DNA of 64,000 nucleotides from positions 558,001 through 622,000 of the forward strand of contig CBDDFV010000012.1 of NCBI GenBank assembly GCA_965227335.1. Direction: 5' to 3'. Both the position numbers and the translations under genes were made by a program. Shown in pieces: positions 27,790 through 35,688 of the stretch; within the stretch, counting starts at the first letter, position 1; every line of letters begins with the position of its first letter. The notes below the pieces were generated by a model that saw only the letters and a list, made by a program, of their open reading frames with translations, searched no databases and was not told the origin of the DNA. This DNA is from CBDDFV01 sp965227335 (lineage in GTDB: Bacteria; Planctomycetota; Phycisphaerae; Phycisphaerales; SM1A02).

Positions 27790-28532
27790 CGCGAGGCGAG
27801 GGTGTGCATGAGTCCGCGGATTTCGGCGTCGATCTCGTGCTCCTGCGCGCCGTCGATGGCGATGCAGTCACGGAGCGCGGCCTTGAACTTTCGGGTCGCG
27901 GTGCGGACCATCACCGCGGCCTGGGCGGGCTCGACGTCGAAGTCCGCCGCGATATCACGATACGGCTGACCCTCGAGATGGTGGCGGACGAAGAGCCGCC
28001 AGTGCTGCTCCTGGTCCGCCCGCCGGCACGCCTCCGCCGCGCGTCGCCAGGCCTGCTGCACGACCGCTCGCGCCCATGCCCGATCGATATCGCGTTCGGG
28101 GATGTCATCGACGGCGTCCGTCGGCGCGGCGTGTTCGGGTTCGCCGCCGCCGTTTCGTTCGCGTTGCTTTCGCTGTTCGCGGTATTGTTCGCGCAGATAG
28201 AAGATGAGGGCGTTCATCAGCCAGCGACGCAGGCGTCCGCCGGCGCCCTGCCAGCCGTGCATGAACTCGTCGCGGGCGAGCCGATTGGCGAAGAAGCCGT
28301 TGACGATGTCGTCGGGCTCGCCGAGCCATCGGAACGACGACCCGCGGAAGTACACCTTGAGCGGCTCGGCGTAGACGCGCATGAGATGTTCGTTCAGCGC
28401 GGGGCGGCCTTCCGGGCCTTCGGCCAGTCGATCCGTGATCCATGTCTCCATGGTGGGCGGAAAGACATCGCGCGATGCGGACGCGCCATCGGGTCGAATC
28501 GCGCGCCGTGAGGGATCAACACGGGTCACCAT
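27786..28532 (-). CDS. sigma-70-like (ECF-type) transcription factor
   Basis: The region-2-like part reads EPDDIVNGFFANRLARDEFMHGW and LRRWLMNALIFYLREQYREQRK. The region-4-like part has a helix-turn-helix, GQPYRDIAADFDVEPAQAAVMVRTATRKFKAAL. An acidic linker separates them, and there is no ACT or TPR extension. The start is uncertain. ATG at 28532 (248 residues) has GAGGA about 11 bases upstream, while ATG at 28451 (METWITDRL, 221 residues) fits the conserved part better but has no ribosome site. It overlaps the next gene by ATGA. It resembles planctomycete-specific sigma-like proteins. Confidence 0.75.
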   Translation of the reverse strand: MVTRVDPSRRAIRPDGASASRDVFPPTMETWITDRLAEGPEGRPALNEHLMRVYAEPLKVYFRGSSFRWLGEPDDIVNGFFANRLARDEFMHGWQGAGGRLRRWLMNALIFYLREQYREQRKQRERNGGGEPEHAAPTDAVDDIPERDIDRAWARAVVQQAWRRAAEACRRADQEQHWRLFVRHHLEGQPYRDIAADFDVEPAQAAVMVRTATRKFKAALRDCIAIDGAQEHEIDAEIRGLMHTLASR

Positions 28533-28618
28533 GCACTCGGTCCTCGCCACGCCGCGCTCCGCCTTCCCCCCCCGGCGGGCGGATACGCAACGGCTCCACG
28601 CTCCCTGGCCGCCGACCG

Positions 28619-29773
28619 TCACGGGTCCGCGCGGCCGCCATTCCGATCCGACAGTATCACGGATTCGGACCGCGACGTATACGCGAATCCCCAACGGCCG
28701 GTTTGGACTAATCGCTCGACGATCTGCACCGCATTGAGCGCGGCACCCTTTCTGAGCTGATCTCCGCAGAGAAAAAGCGCGAGACTGCCGCCATTTTTCG
28801 TGAACGTGTCCGCGCGAATTCGACCGACCAGCACGTCATCGCCGCCCGAGGCGAGCGCCGGCTCCGGAAACTGACCCGCGGTGGAGTCGTCCACGACCCG
28901 GACCCCCGGCGACGCATCGAGAATGGCCGATGCACGCGCCGCTGACAGCGGCCGCGCCGTCCGCAGATGAATCGCCTCGCTGTGGGCTCGCGGCACGGGA
29001 ACGCGGACGCACGTCGCGGAGATGCGGGGCGCGTCATCCCCGCCTGCTTCCGCCAGCAGTCGACCGAGTTCGAACATCACCTTCGACTCTTCTGCGTTGA
29101 AGCCATCCGGCCCGATCGGCGTGTCGTGGCTGAAGAGATTGAAGAGGTACGGCCGTCCGAGCGTGGCCTGTCGGTACGGACGCCCCGCCGCGTGATCGGC
29201 GACCTGCCCGAGGAGTTCATCGTGCATCGCCCGCCCGCCGCCTGACGCGGCCTGGTAGGTGCAGATCGTGACGTCCGTCAGGCCCGCCTCGCGATGGAGC
29301 GGGGCGAGGACGGTCGCGGCGAGGATCGCAGTGCAGTTCGGGTTGGCGATGATTCCGGGCGGCGTCCAGTCGTCGAGCGTCTGGCCGTTCGCCTCGGGGG
29401 TCACGAGCGGGACGAGGCGATCGCGTCGGAAGGCGCTGGAGTGATCGATGACGACCGCGCCCGCCGCCGCCGCGATCGGCGCCCAGTTCGACGCCACATC
29501 GTCCGTTGCACAGAAGAACGCGGCCTCCGCCGATTCGAACAGCGTTTCGCTCACCGGTTCAATCGCAACGTCGCGGGCGCCGATTCGAAGGGTCTGTCCG
29601 ACCGAGCGGGCTGAACCGGCGAGACGCACGTCCGCGACCCGCGACGGCCAGCGTTCCGCGATGATCGACAGCAGCGTCTCGCCGACCATGCCGGTCGGGC
29701 CGACGACCACGAGATCGGGTCGGGTGCGCTGGCGCGTCGGGGCGTGCGGCGAGGGGGAAAGCGGCGGTGTCAT
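28619..29773 (-). CDS. asd: aspartate-semialdehyde dehydrogenase
   Basis: Asd reduces aspartyl phosphate to aspartate semialdehyde, the step between the two halves of the fused enzyme two genes upstream. The 384-residue product has the NADP-binding GPTGMVG (25-31), the catalytic Cys147 in NPNCTA and QAASGGGRAMHDEL. The conserved His lies in RVPVPRAHSEAIHL. The start overlaps the preceding PLP enzyme gene by ATGA, making asd the last gene of the methionine/threonine operon. A 19-residue Pro/Thr-rich N-terminal extension precedes the Rossmann fold. Confidence 0.95.
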   Translation of the reverse strand: MTPPLSPSPHAPTRQRTRPDLVVVGPTGMVGETLLSIIAERWPSRVADVRLAGSARSVGQTLRIGARDVAIEPVSETLFESAEAAFFCATDDVASNWAPIAAAAGAVVIDHSSAFRRDRLVPLVTPEANGQTLDDWTPPGIIANPNCTAILAATVLAPLHREAGLTDVTICTYQAASGGGRAMHDELLGQVADHAAGRPYRQATLGRPYLFNLFSHDTPIGPDGFNAEESKVMFELGRLLAEAGGDDAPRISATCVRVPVPRAHSEAIHLRTARPLSAARASAILDASPGVRVVDDSTAGQFPEPALASGGDDVLVGRIRADTFTKNGGSLALFLCGDQLRKGAALNAVQIVERLVQTGRWGFAYTSRSESVILSDRNGGRADP

Positions 29774-30951
29774 GCAGGGCTCCCGGCCGGAGCCACGGTG
29801 GAGACGATGTCAAGGCTGCGGTCGATCGCGTCGCAGAGGTCGTCGATGAGATCGTCCGCGTCCTCGAGTCCGACTGCGACGCGGATGAGATCGGGCGGCA
29901 ACGGTCGCGCCGCCCGCTGGTTCGTCGGCACGCTGGCGTGCGACATGAATCCGGGCAGACTGATCGAGGTCGCCGTTCCGCCGAAGCTGACCGCGATCGA
30001 CGCGAGGCGGGTCGACTCGACGATTGCACGCGATCGCGCGACGTCGCCGGTTTCGAAGGCGAGCACGCTTCCGGCCCCGCGGGCCTGCCGGCGGTGAACC
30101 TCGACATTGGGGTGATCGTCAAACCCCACGTACCGAACCCGCGTGATCGCGGGGCGCCCGCGGAGAACGTGCGCCAGTCGACGCGTCGTCTCCTGGGCGT
30201 GCGCGAGCCGTACCCCGAGGGTCTGCACGCCCCGCAGGAGCAGCCACGATTCGAACGGCGCGAGCGCCGAGCCGTCTGCATTGCGTGCGTGGCGGAGACG
30301 TTGGTGGAGTTCCTCGTCGTTCGTGACGATCACGCCGCCCGTCGCGTCGCCATGCCCGCCGAGATGCTTGGTCGCGGAGTGCACGACGGCGTCGGCCCCG
30401 AAATCCAGCGGGTTCTGCAGGAGCGGCGAGAGCAGCGTGTTGTCGACCACGAACCGCACGCCGCGCACGCGGGCGAGGTCGGCGAGGGCGGGCAGATTGC
30501 ACACGTCCAGCCTTGGATTCGACGGCGTCTCGACGTACAGCAGTTTCGTGCGTGGCGAGGCGCAGGCGCGATCGACGGCGTCGAGATCCGCGGCGTCCAC
30601 CACCTCGACGTCAACGCCGAGATCGTCCGCCAGCCCTCCGAAGAACCGACACGACCCGCCGTAGAGATCGCGGGCGGTGACGATCCGGTCGCCGGGGCGG
30701 GCGAGCCGGCCGATCGCCGCGATCGCCGCCATACCGCTCGCGTAGGCGAGGGCGTGGCGCCCGTGTTCGAGCGTGGCGAGACGCGTCTCGAACACGCGTC
30801 GGGTCGGGTTGTCCGTACGCGTGTAGTCGAACTCGTCGAACCCGATCGCAGTGGACTGGCGGAACGTGGCGGTCTGGCAGATCGGGGCCGACGTCGGGTC
30901 GTGCTCGGTTCGACATGCCCCGCCGTGAATGAGGGCGGTGAAGGTTCTCAT
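29770..30951 (-). CDS. Cys/Met metabolism PLP-dependent enzyme (cystathionine gamma-synthase type), second copy
   Basis: The 393-residue product is a fold-type I PLP enzyme of the trans-sulfuration family. It has YASGMAA (phosphate cup), VETPSNPRLDV, VVDNTLLSP (Asp170 on the PLP pyridine) and SATKHLGGH with Schiff-base Lys195. It is likely a cystathionine gamma-synthase, a cystathionine beta-lyase or a homoserine-ester sulfhydrylase; sequence alone does not decide. It overlaps both neighbours by ATGA. With the paralogue at 32675 the operon could encode both trans-sulfuration steps. Confidence 0.93.
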   Translation of the reverse strand: MRTFTALIHGGACRTEHDPTSAPICQTATFRQSTAIGFDEFDYTRTDNPTRRVFETRLATLEHGRHALAYASGMAAIAAIGRLARPGDRIVTARDLYGGSCRFFGGLADDLGVDVEVVDAADLDAVDRACASPRTKLLYVETPSNPRLDVCNLPALADLARVRGVRFVVDNTLLSPLLQNPLDFGADAVVHSATKHLGGHGDATGGVIVTNDEELHQRLRHARNADGSALAPFESWLLLRGVQTLGVRLAHAQETTRRLAHVLRGRPAITRVRYVGFDDHPNVEVHRRQARGAGSVLAFETGDVARSRAIVESTRLASIAVSFGGTATSISLPGFMSHASVPTNQRAARPLPPDLIRVAVGLEDADDLIDDLCDAIDRSLDIVSTVAPAGSPA

Positions 30952-32678
30952 CGTCGACCGTCTCTTCCCGCCGGCGCGGCGGCGACGCTGCCTCGTTCGG
31001 CGTGGAGGTCGAGCAGATCGCCGAAGACCGATTCCGCAGTCGGCCATCGTCCCGCCCCGCGTCCCGTGACGGCCGTGACATCGCCGTCCGCGCTGGTGAT
31101 CTCGAGCGCGTTCCATTCGCCGCGCGTGCGGGCGAAGCGATGATCGGCGGGCACGGCGGTCAGTCCCACGTGGGCGTCGACGCCGGTCGGGGTCCGGTGC
31201 GCCTCCGCGACGAGGCGCACTCGTTCGCCGCACTCGGCGTGGGCGCGAACGATCTCCGGCCCGCTCGTGGTCACGCCCTCGATCGCGATGTTGTCGAGCG
31301 TCAACCCTTCTTCGAACGCGATCCGGGCGAGGATGGCGAGTTTGTCCGCGGCGTCGACGCCGTCGAGATCAAGCGAAGGATCACGCTCGGTGAATCCGCG
31401 AATCCGGGCGAGTTCGACCGCGTCCTCGAACCCGGCGCCGTCGGAGATCTGATCGAGGACGAAGTTACACGCGCCGTTCAGAACGCCCCGCAGTCGGACG
31501 ATCGGACCCGCATCCCGTGCGACCCGCCGGACTGCTTCGACGAGGGGCGCGCCGCCTCCGACGGCGGCGCTGTACGAAAGACGGGCGTGGGCGGCGCGGG
31601 CGACGGCGTCAAGGCGTGGTCCGTGGGCGGCGATGATGCGTTTGTTGGCGGTGACGACGTCGACGCCGCGCTGCAGGGCGTGTTCGATGACTTCGGTGAG
31701 CTGGACGCCGCCCGCGACCTCGACCAGCACGTCAGGGTGACGGCGGAGCAGGGCGTGCGGGTCGGCGATGAGCGGCAGGTCTCGATCCGCGTACGCCGCG
31801 ACGTCGCGCACGCTGACCCCGATGAGTTCGAAACACGCCGGGGTCCGCCGCAGCAGGTCGATCACGCCCGTCCCGACGACGCCGCAGCCGATGACGCCGA
31901 TCCGCAGCGGCGGGGCGGTCGGGCGAGGCGGCGCGAACGTCGTGCGGACGGCGCCGACGGTGGCGCCGCCATCGTCGCCCAGACCGCCGACCATGAAGGT
32001 GCGTCCGGCCCGGGCGGCGGCGCGGATCGCCTTCGGCTGGACGATCGCGGCGTCGAGCGCGAGCGCATCGTCGATGGTGATCGTTGCGTACCGGCGCGGC
32101 GTCGGGCCGTTCGGGTCGTTCGGATCGGATTCGTAGAGGCCGTCGACATCCTTGACGAGACGACACGCGGCGAGGAGCTGCGTCGCGATGACCACGGCGG
32201 TGAGATCCGATCCGCCGCGCCCGAGCAACGTCGCCCCGCCGTCCGACGCGTCGATGCCGACAAAGCCGGGCGTGACGACCACCGGCGTGCGTTCGAGGCG
32301 CGCCCGCAGATCGTCGACGTTGAACGTGACCGGGGCGGCGTCGAGACGGGACCCGGTCGTTTGCAGGCCGAGATCGTGGGCGGTCCACACGGAGGAGGGA
32401 ACGCCGGCGCGATCGAGGGCGAGCCCGAGCAACGCGCCGGATTCGGCTTCGCCGGTGGCGAGCAGCGCGGCGACGGCGCGGGGATCATGTTCGACGCCCC
32501 AGGCTTCAACCCGCTGCAGCAGTCGGTCGGTCGTGTCGCCGAATGCGGACACCACGGCGACGACGCGTTGTCCGGCGCGGACATGTCGATAGATCTCGGA
32601 GACGACGCGGGGCAGGTCCGCCTCCGATTCGAGGACGGAGCTGCCGAACTTCAGGACGATGATCGGATTCGTGCTCAC
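30948..32678 (-). CDS. fused aspartate kinase-homoserine dehydrogenase lacking ACT domains
   Basis: The 576-residue product joins an aspartokinase (about 1-247) to homoserine dehydrogenase (about 257-560). The kinase part has VLKFGSSVL (usual KFGGTSV altered), LLATGEAES, LLGRGGSDLTA (152-161) and KDVDGLYESDPN. The dehydrogenase part has GVIGCGVVGTGVIDLL, VVTANKRIIAAHG, GVLNGACNF and ERDPSLDLDGVDAADKLAILARIAF. ThrA/MetL enzymes are about 810-820 residues with ACT-type regulatory domains between the two. Here they are absent and no C-terminal ACT follows, so allosteric feedback by threonine or lysine is not expected. It overlaps neighbours on both sides by ATGA. Confidence 0.94.
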   Translation of the reverse strand: MSTNPIIVLKFGSSVLESEADLPRVVSEIYRHVRAGQRVVAVVSAFGDTTDRLLQRVEAWGVEHDPRAVAALLATGEAESGALLGLALDRAGVPSSVWTAHDLGLQTTGSRLDAAPVTFNVDDLRARLERTPVVVTPGFVGIDASDGGATLLGRGGSDLTAVVIATQLLAACRLVKDVDGLYESDPNDPNGPTPRRYATITIDDALALDAAIVQPKAIRAAARAGRTFMVGGLGDDGGATVGAVRTTFAPPRPTAPPLRIGVIGCGVVGTGVIDLLRRTPACFELIGVSVRDVAAYADRDLPLIADPHALLRRHPDVLVEVAGGVQLTEVIEHALQRGVDVVTANKRIIAAHGPRLDAVARAAHARLSYSAAVGGGAPLVEAVRRVARDAGPIVRLRGVLNGACNFVLDQISDGAGFEDAVELARIRGFTERDPSLDLDGVDAADKLAILARIAFEEGLTLDNIAIEGVTTSGPEIVRAHAECGERVRLVAEAHRTPTGVDAHVGLTAVPADHRFARTRGEWNALEITSADGDVTAVTGRGAGRWPTAESVFGDLLDLHAERGSVAAAPAGRDGRR

Positions 32679-33874
32679 GCTCCACCTCCGATCCCACCGT
32701 TCGCAGCCACGGCGACCGGGGTTGCCGATTCGATGCGTTTCAGCGCCTGTTCGAGGTCCGTGATGATGTCATCGGGGTTTTCGAGACCGACCGAGAGTCG
32801 AATGAGGCCGTCGGTGATCCCGACCGCCGCACGATGCTCGGGATCGACATCGCCGTGGGTCATGGAGGCGGGGTGGGTGATCAGGGTCTCCACGGCGCCG
32901 AGGTTCTCCGCGAGCGTGCAGAGGCGGACGGTATTGAGCAGTCGGATCGCGGGATCGGTTCCGCCGCGCAGTTCGAAGGCGAGCAGTCCGCCGTGGTCGA
33001 GGTGCTGTCGGGCGGCGAGGTCATGCTGGGGGAAGGAGGCGAGTCCGGGATAATGGACGCGTTCGACCGCGGGGTGCGGTTCGAGCCAGCGGGCGACGGC
33101 GACGGCGTGCTCCGAGTGGGCGCGGACGCGGAGCGGGAGCGTGGTGAGGCCACGCGCGGTGAGCCACGATTCGAACGGCGCGAGCGGCGCCCCGACGGCG
33201 TTCTGGACAAACCGGATGCGTTCGAGGAGCGCCGCGTCGCGCGAGACAATCGCGCCGCCGATCGTCGCGTTGTGGCCCTCGACGAACTTGGTGGTGGAGT
33301 AGAGCGAGACGGCCGCCCCGAGATCGAGCGGGGCCTGGAGCGCGGCGGTCAGCACCGTGTTGTCGACGATCAGCGCGATCTCGTGCGTACGGGTGATGGC
33401 GGCGATCGCGGGAATGTCGGCGAGACGGAGCGTCGGGTTGCCGGGCGTTTCGAGGAACACGAGTTTCGTGCGGGACGTGATCGCCGCGCGGATGTTCTCA
33501 GGATCGGCGGTGTCAACGTAGGTCGCGGAGACGCCGAATTCCTGCAGGACATCGCGCAGGAGCCGTACGGTTCCGCCGTAGACGACATCGCTGACGACGA
33601 CGTGGTCGCCCCGTTCGAGGAGGGCGAGGAACAGGCTGGAGATCGCGGCGAGTCCGCTGGCGAAGGCGACTGCGGGCGGGGCGTCCTCGAGCGCGCCGAG
33701 GCGACGTTCGAACGCCGCGCGGGTGGGATTGGCGGTGCGGGAGTAGGTGTAGCCCTGTGGTTGGCCGACCGCGGTCTGGCGGAAGGTGGAGGACTGGACG
33801 ATCGGTTCGACGACGGCGCCGGCGGGATCGGCGTGACGTCCGGCGTGGATGGCGCGAGTGTTGAGGCAGGTCAT
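32675..33874 (-). CDS. Cys/Met metabolism PLP-dependent enzyme, first gene of the Met operon
   Basis: The 399-residue product is a trans-sulfuration family PLP enzyme with FASGLAA, LETPGNPTLRL, IVDNTVLTA and STTKFVEGHN, where Lys196 is the Schiff-base lysine. The STTKFxEGHN form and HGDVDPEHRAAVGI near the end resemble O-succinyl/O-acetylhomoserine sulfhydrylases and methionine gamma-lyase-like enzymes. The start at 33874 has only a weak ribosome site, and it lies about 190 bases behind the Met-rich leader ORF. It is the first structural gene of the operon ending with asd. Confidence 0.93.
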   Translation of the reverse strand: MTCLNTRAIHAGRHADPAGAVVEPIVQSSTFRQTAVGQPQGYTYSRTANPTRAAFERRLGALEDAPPAVAFASGLAAISSLFLALLERGDHVVVSDVVYGGTVRLLRDVLQEFGVSATYVDTADPENIRAAITSRTKLVFLETPGNPTLRLADIPAIAAITRTHEIALIVDNTVLTAALQAPLDLGAAVSLYSTTKFVEGHNATIGGAIVSRDAALLERIRFVQNAVGAPLAPFESWLTARGLTTLPLRVRAHSEHAVAVARWLEPHPAVERVHYPGLASFPQHDLAARQHLDHGGLLAFELRGGTDPAIRLLNTVRLCTLAENLGAVETLITHPASMTHGDVDPEHRAAVGITDGLIRLSVGLENPDDIITDLEQALKRIESATPVAVAANGGIGGGA

Positions 33875-33990
33875 GCGGGTTGTTCTTTCGTCGACGCCGG
33901 GAGTCGGCGCGCACTGATCGCGCGATGGGCGAGCGTGTGCGCATGAGATTCGGGGGGAGCGACGCGTTGTCATGAGACGACACGACAATG

Positions 33991-34010
33991 CGTCCGGGAA
34001 AGCCCGGACG
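33991..34010 (-). promoter_or_regulatory. leader hairpin of the Met operon (attenuator candidate)
   Basis: On the transcript CGTCCGGG and CCCGGACG form a perfect 8-bp stem around CUUU. No U tract follows (CATTGTCG). The 5' arm, with the bases just before and after it (34013-34002), can alternatively pair over 12 bases with 34097-34086 inside the leader ORF, so the two helices exclude each other. Confidence 0.6.
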
Positions 34011-34062
34011 TCGGCCGCGATCCGTCGGTTGTCAGGGGTTGAAGCGCGGCGTCGTCAGCGCG

Positions 34063-34188
34063 TCATCCATCGAACCGGCCGCGGTCGACGCCCGGGCGGG
34101 GCATGACCATACCCATCTCCATCATCATGTCGTCGTGGACCATGACGGAGCGGCGGCGGTTCAGGATGGCGCAGGTCGCGCGGTTCAT
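34063..34188 (-). CDS. methionine-rich leader peptide
   Basis: This 41-codon ORF starts with ATG at 34188 and ends with TGA at 34063-34065. It encodes 8 methionines; residues 16-29 read MVHDDMMMEMGMVM, with seven Met in fourteen positions including three in a row. 38 of 41 codons end in G or C, as in real genes here. A good promoter stands nine bases before the ATG, and the operon behind makes methionine precursors. I infer a classical attenuation leader peptide: ribosomes stall on the Met codons when charged Met-tRNA is low. The Met stretch is followed by PRPGVDRGRFDG, whose codons hold the strand able to pair with the downstream hairpin. A copper- or metal-binding peptide is a less likely alternative. 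Confidence 0.72.
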   Translation of the reverse strand: MNRATCAILNRRRSVMVHDDMMMEMGMVMPRPGVDRGRFDG

Positions 34189-34197
34189 GAGTGACGA

Positions 34198-34225
34198 AGC
34201 GTATCGTCTGATCTGGGTCCGTCAA
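34198..34225 (-). promoter_or_regulatory. promoter of the leader peptide and Met operon
   Basis: TTGACG (34225-34220) and TACGCT (34203-34198) are separated by 16 bases on the minus strand. The -10 box ends nine bases before the leader ATG, the same near-leaderless spacing as at gatB and the gene at 10925. Confidence 0.65.
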
Positions 34226-34341
34226 GCAACGAATGGCGAGAAATCACCCACGCCGCGGGCTGCGGCCGCGGACGGTTCGGTGCGCGATGCGGGCGCCCAC
34301 GTCGGCGATACGAATTGACGCGCGAGGGTTTTTCCACGGGG

Positions 34342-34444
34342 GTGTCCGCGAGCGGCGTGTCCCCACGCGAGTGTCCCGATACGGAGTTGTCCGTACGCGA
34401 TTGTCCCGATACGAAATTGTCCGTACGCGAGTGTCCCCACGCGA
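34342..34444. repeat. alternating 14/16-base tandem repeat
   Basis: Seven units begin KTGTCC. Five run TGTCCnnACGCGA-like (14-15 bases) and two TGTCCCGATACGRAR-like (16 bases), giving a 30-base period in the middle. The array lies directly behind the stop codon of the channel-like gene (minus strand). Minus-strand frames give a repeated peptide, but none has a credible gene structure. Confidence 0.75.
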
Positions 34445-34453
34445 AGCGTGGGG
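34435..34453 (-). terminator. hairpin immediately after the channel gene stop
   Basis: CCCCACGC and GCGTGGGG form a perfect 8-bp stem with a UUC loop, starting at the base after the stop codon. It is partly built from the last tandem repeat unit. No T tract follows, so it may protect the mRNA end instead of terminating. Confidence 0.5.
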
Positions 34454-35554
34454 CTAGGGGGTGGTGGTGGCGCCGACGGCGTCGCTGATCGCCTGGCTCC
34501 GGAACTGTTCGAGTGATTCGAGCGGTCCCTGGAGGAGGACGCCGTCGCCGGGGAGGAGTCGGGTGTCGGGATCGGGACAGCAGACGCGGTCGACGCCGGG
34601 GCGGTGATGTTCGACGACATTGAGGCGATACTCGCGGATGACGTCGGCGACGGTCTTCTGGCAGAGGGAGTCGTTCTTGCGCACGAGGACGCGTTGCATG
34701 GCGACGAGGCGGTCGCCGATGATCACGGAGTTGATGGTGGCCGGAGCGACGGCGCACGCGGCGAACGTCGGGGCGGCGAGGGCGGACTGCGACATCGCCA
34801 GGTGGATGTTGAACCCGTCGCGCACCTTGTCCGCCATGTTCTGATCGAACATGCGGAGGACGACGCGGATGTTGCTGTTCATCTGCCGCGCGTCGAGCGC
34901 GGCTTCGAGGTTCGTCATGTCGTCGTTGGTGGCGCAGACGACGGTGGCGGCGCGATCGATGTTGGCGTCGCGGAGGACGACGTCGCGTCGGGCGTCGCCG
35001 ATGAGGAGCGGCGTATCGTCTTCGCGCACGGCTTCGAGGAACTGGTTGTGTTCATCGCGTTCGATCACGACGACGGGGATGTTGAGTCGGCGGAGCAGCG
35101 CGTAGGTGCGGAAGCCGAGTCGCCCGAGACCGATGATGATGACGTGATCCTTGTACGAGGATGCGAGCATGACGCACCACCTCCGTTCGAAACGTCGGCG
35201 GTCGCGCATGATGAGCGCGACTTCGATGATGGTCTCGATGATCACCACCAGGCCGAGGATCGGCATGACGAAGAAAAGGAACTGGAGCACCGCGGACTGC
35301 GGGAACTCCTCCGGCGGCTCGCCGAAGATCAGCGAGTAGGTGTAGAAGAGGCCGCGGAGGAACGAGTGGTTCTTCTCCGGCTCGAGCCACATGAACGAGA
35401 GCGCGCCGCCGATGAGGACGACAGCGACGACGAGCAGCCGCACCCGGAAGTGCCAGATCGTGAGCCGGACGAACCGGAGTTCGGACCGGCAACGCAGCCA
35501 CATCGTCCGGGGCGGACGATGATCGGCGAGGTCTTCGATCCGGGGGATGGGCAT
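34454..35554 (-). CDS. RCK/TrkA-N channel-like membrane protein with non-canonical pore
   Basis: The 366-residue product has a hydrophobic helix (about 39-57), a pore-loop-like stretch (LFYTYSLIFGEPPEEFP) and a second helix (LQFLFFVMPILGLVVIIETIIEV). A TrkA-N/RCK Rossmann domain follows (HVIIIGLGRLGFRTYALL, then ERDE), and a C-terminal TrkA-C-like part ends DTRLLPGDGVLLQGP. The layout is that of a two-helix ligand-gated potassium channel. However, the TxGYG selectivity filter is missing; the aligned place reads LIFGEPP. Its ion and function are therefore open. TACAAT lies six bases before the ATG (leaderless spacing). Confidence 0.85.
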   Translation of the reverse strand: MPIPRIEDLADHRPPRTMWLRCRSELRFVRLTIWHFRVRLLVVAVVLIGGALSFMWLEPEKNHSFLRGLFYTYSLIFGEPPEEFPQSAVLQFLFFVMPILGLVVIIETIIEVALIMRDRRRFERRWCVMLASSYKDHVIIIGLGRLGFRTYALLRRLNIPVVVIERDEHNQFLEAVREDDTPLLIGDARRDVVLRDANIDRAATVVCATNDDMTNLEAALDARQMNSNIRVVLRMFDQNMADKVRDGFNIHLAMSQSALAAPTFAACAVAPATINSVIIGDRLVAMQRVLVRKNDSLCQKTVADVIREYRLNVVEHHRPGVDRVCCPDPDTRLLPGDGVLLQGPLESLEQFRSQAISDAVGATTTP

Positions 35555-35560
35555 GAGAGG

Positions 35561-35566
35561 ATTGTA
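35561..35566 (-). promoter_or_regulatory. -10 element of a leaderless channel-gene transcript
   Basis: TACAAT on the minus strand ends six bases before the ATG at 35554. Confidence 0.55.
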
Positions 35567-35688
35567 CGATGCGGCCGTCAGCGGCTTCGTGTCGCCGCCG
35601 CGCCGAAACGCGTCACGTCACCGATGTGGACGGTCATCCTCGCAATTCATCCACGCCGTGGATGATCGGCAGGGCGAAGAGCGGCTCA

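Noticed and set aside
33875..34197. SAM riboswitch upstream of the methionine operon
   Set aside because: I could not match the conserved cores of the SAM-I or SAM-II types, and most of the leader is occupied by the short Met-rich ORF and the hairpin. A covariance-model search would settle it.
34342..34444. Tandem repeat as a CRISPR array
   Set aside because: Units of 14-16 bases follow each other directly with no unique spacers, and no cas gene is near.
34222..34620. Minus-strand ORF with a repeated peptide (RIGTLAYGQ-like) across the tandem repeat
   Set aside because: The repeated peptide is only the translation of the 30-base DNA repeat. The frame overlaps the 3' end of the channel gene and continues into the promoter of the Met leader, with no start signal.
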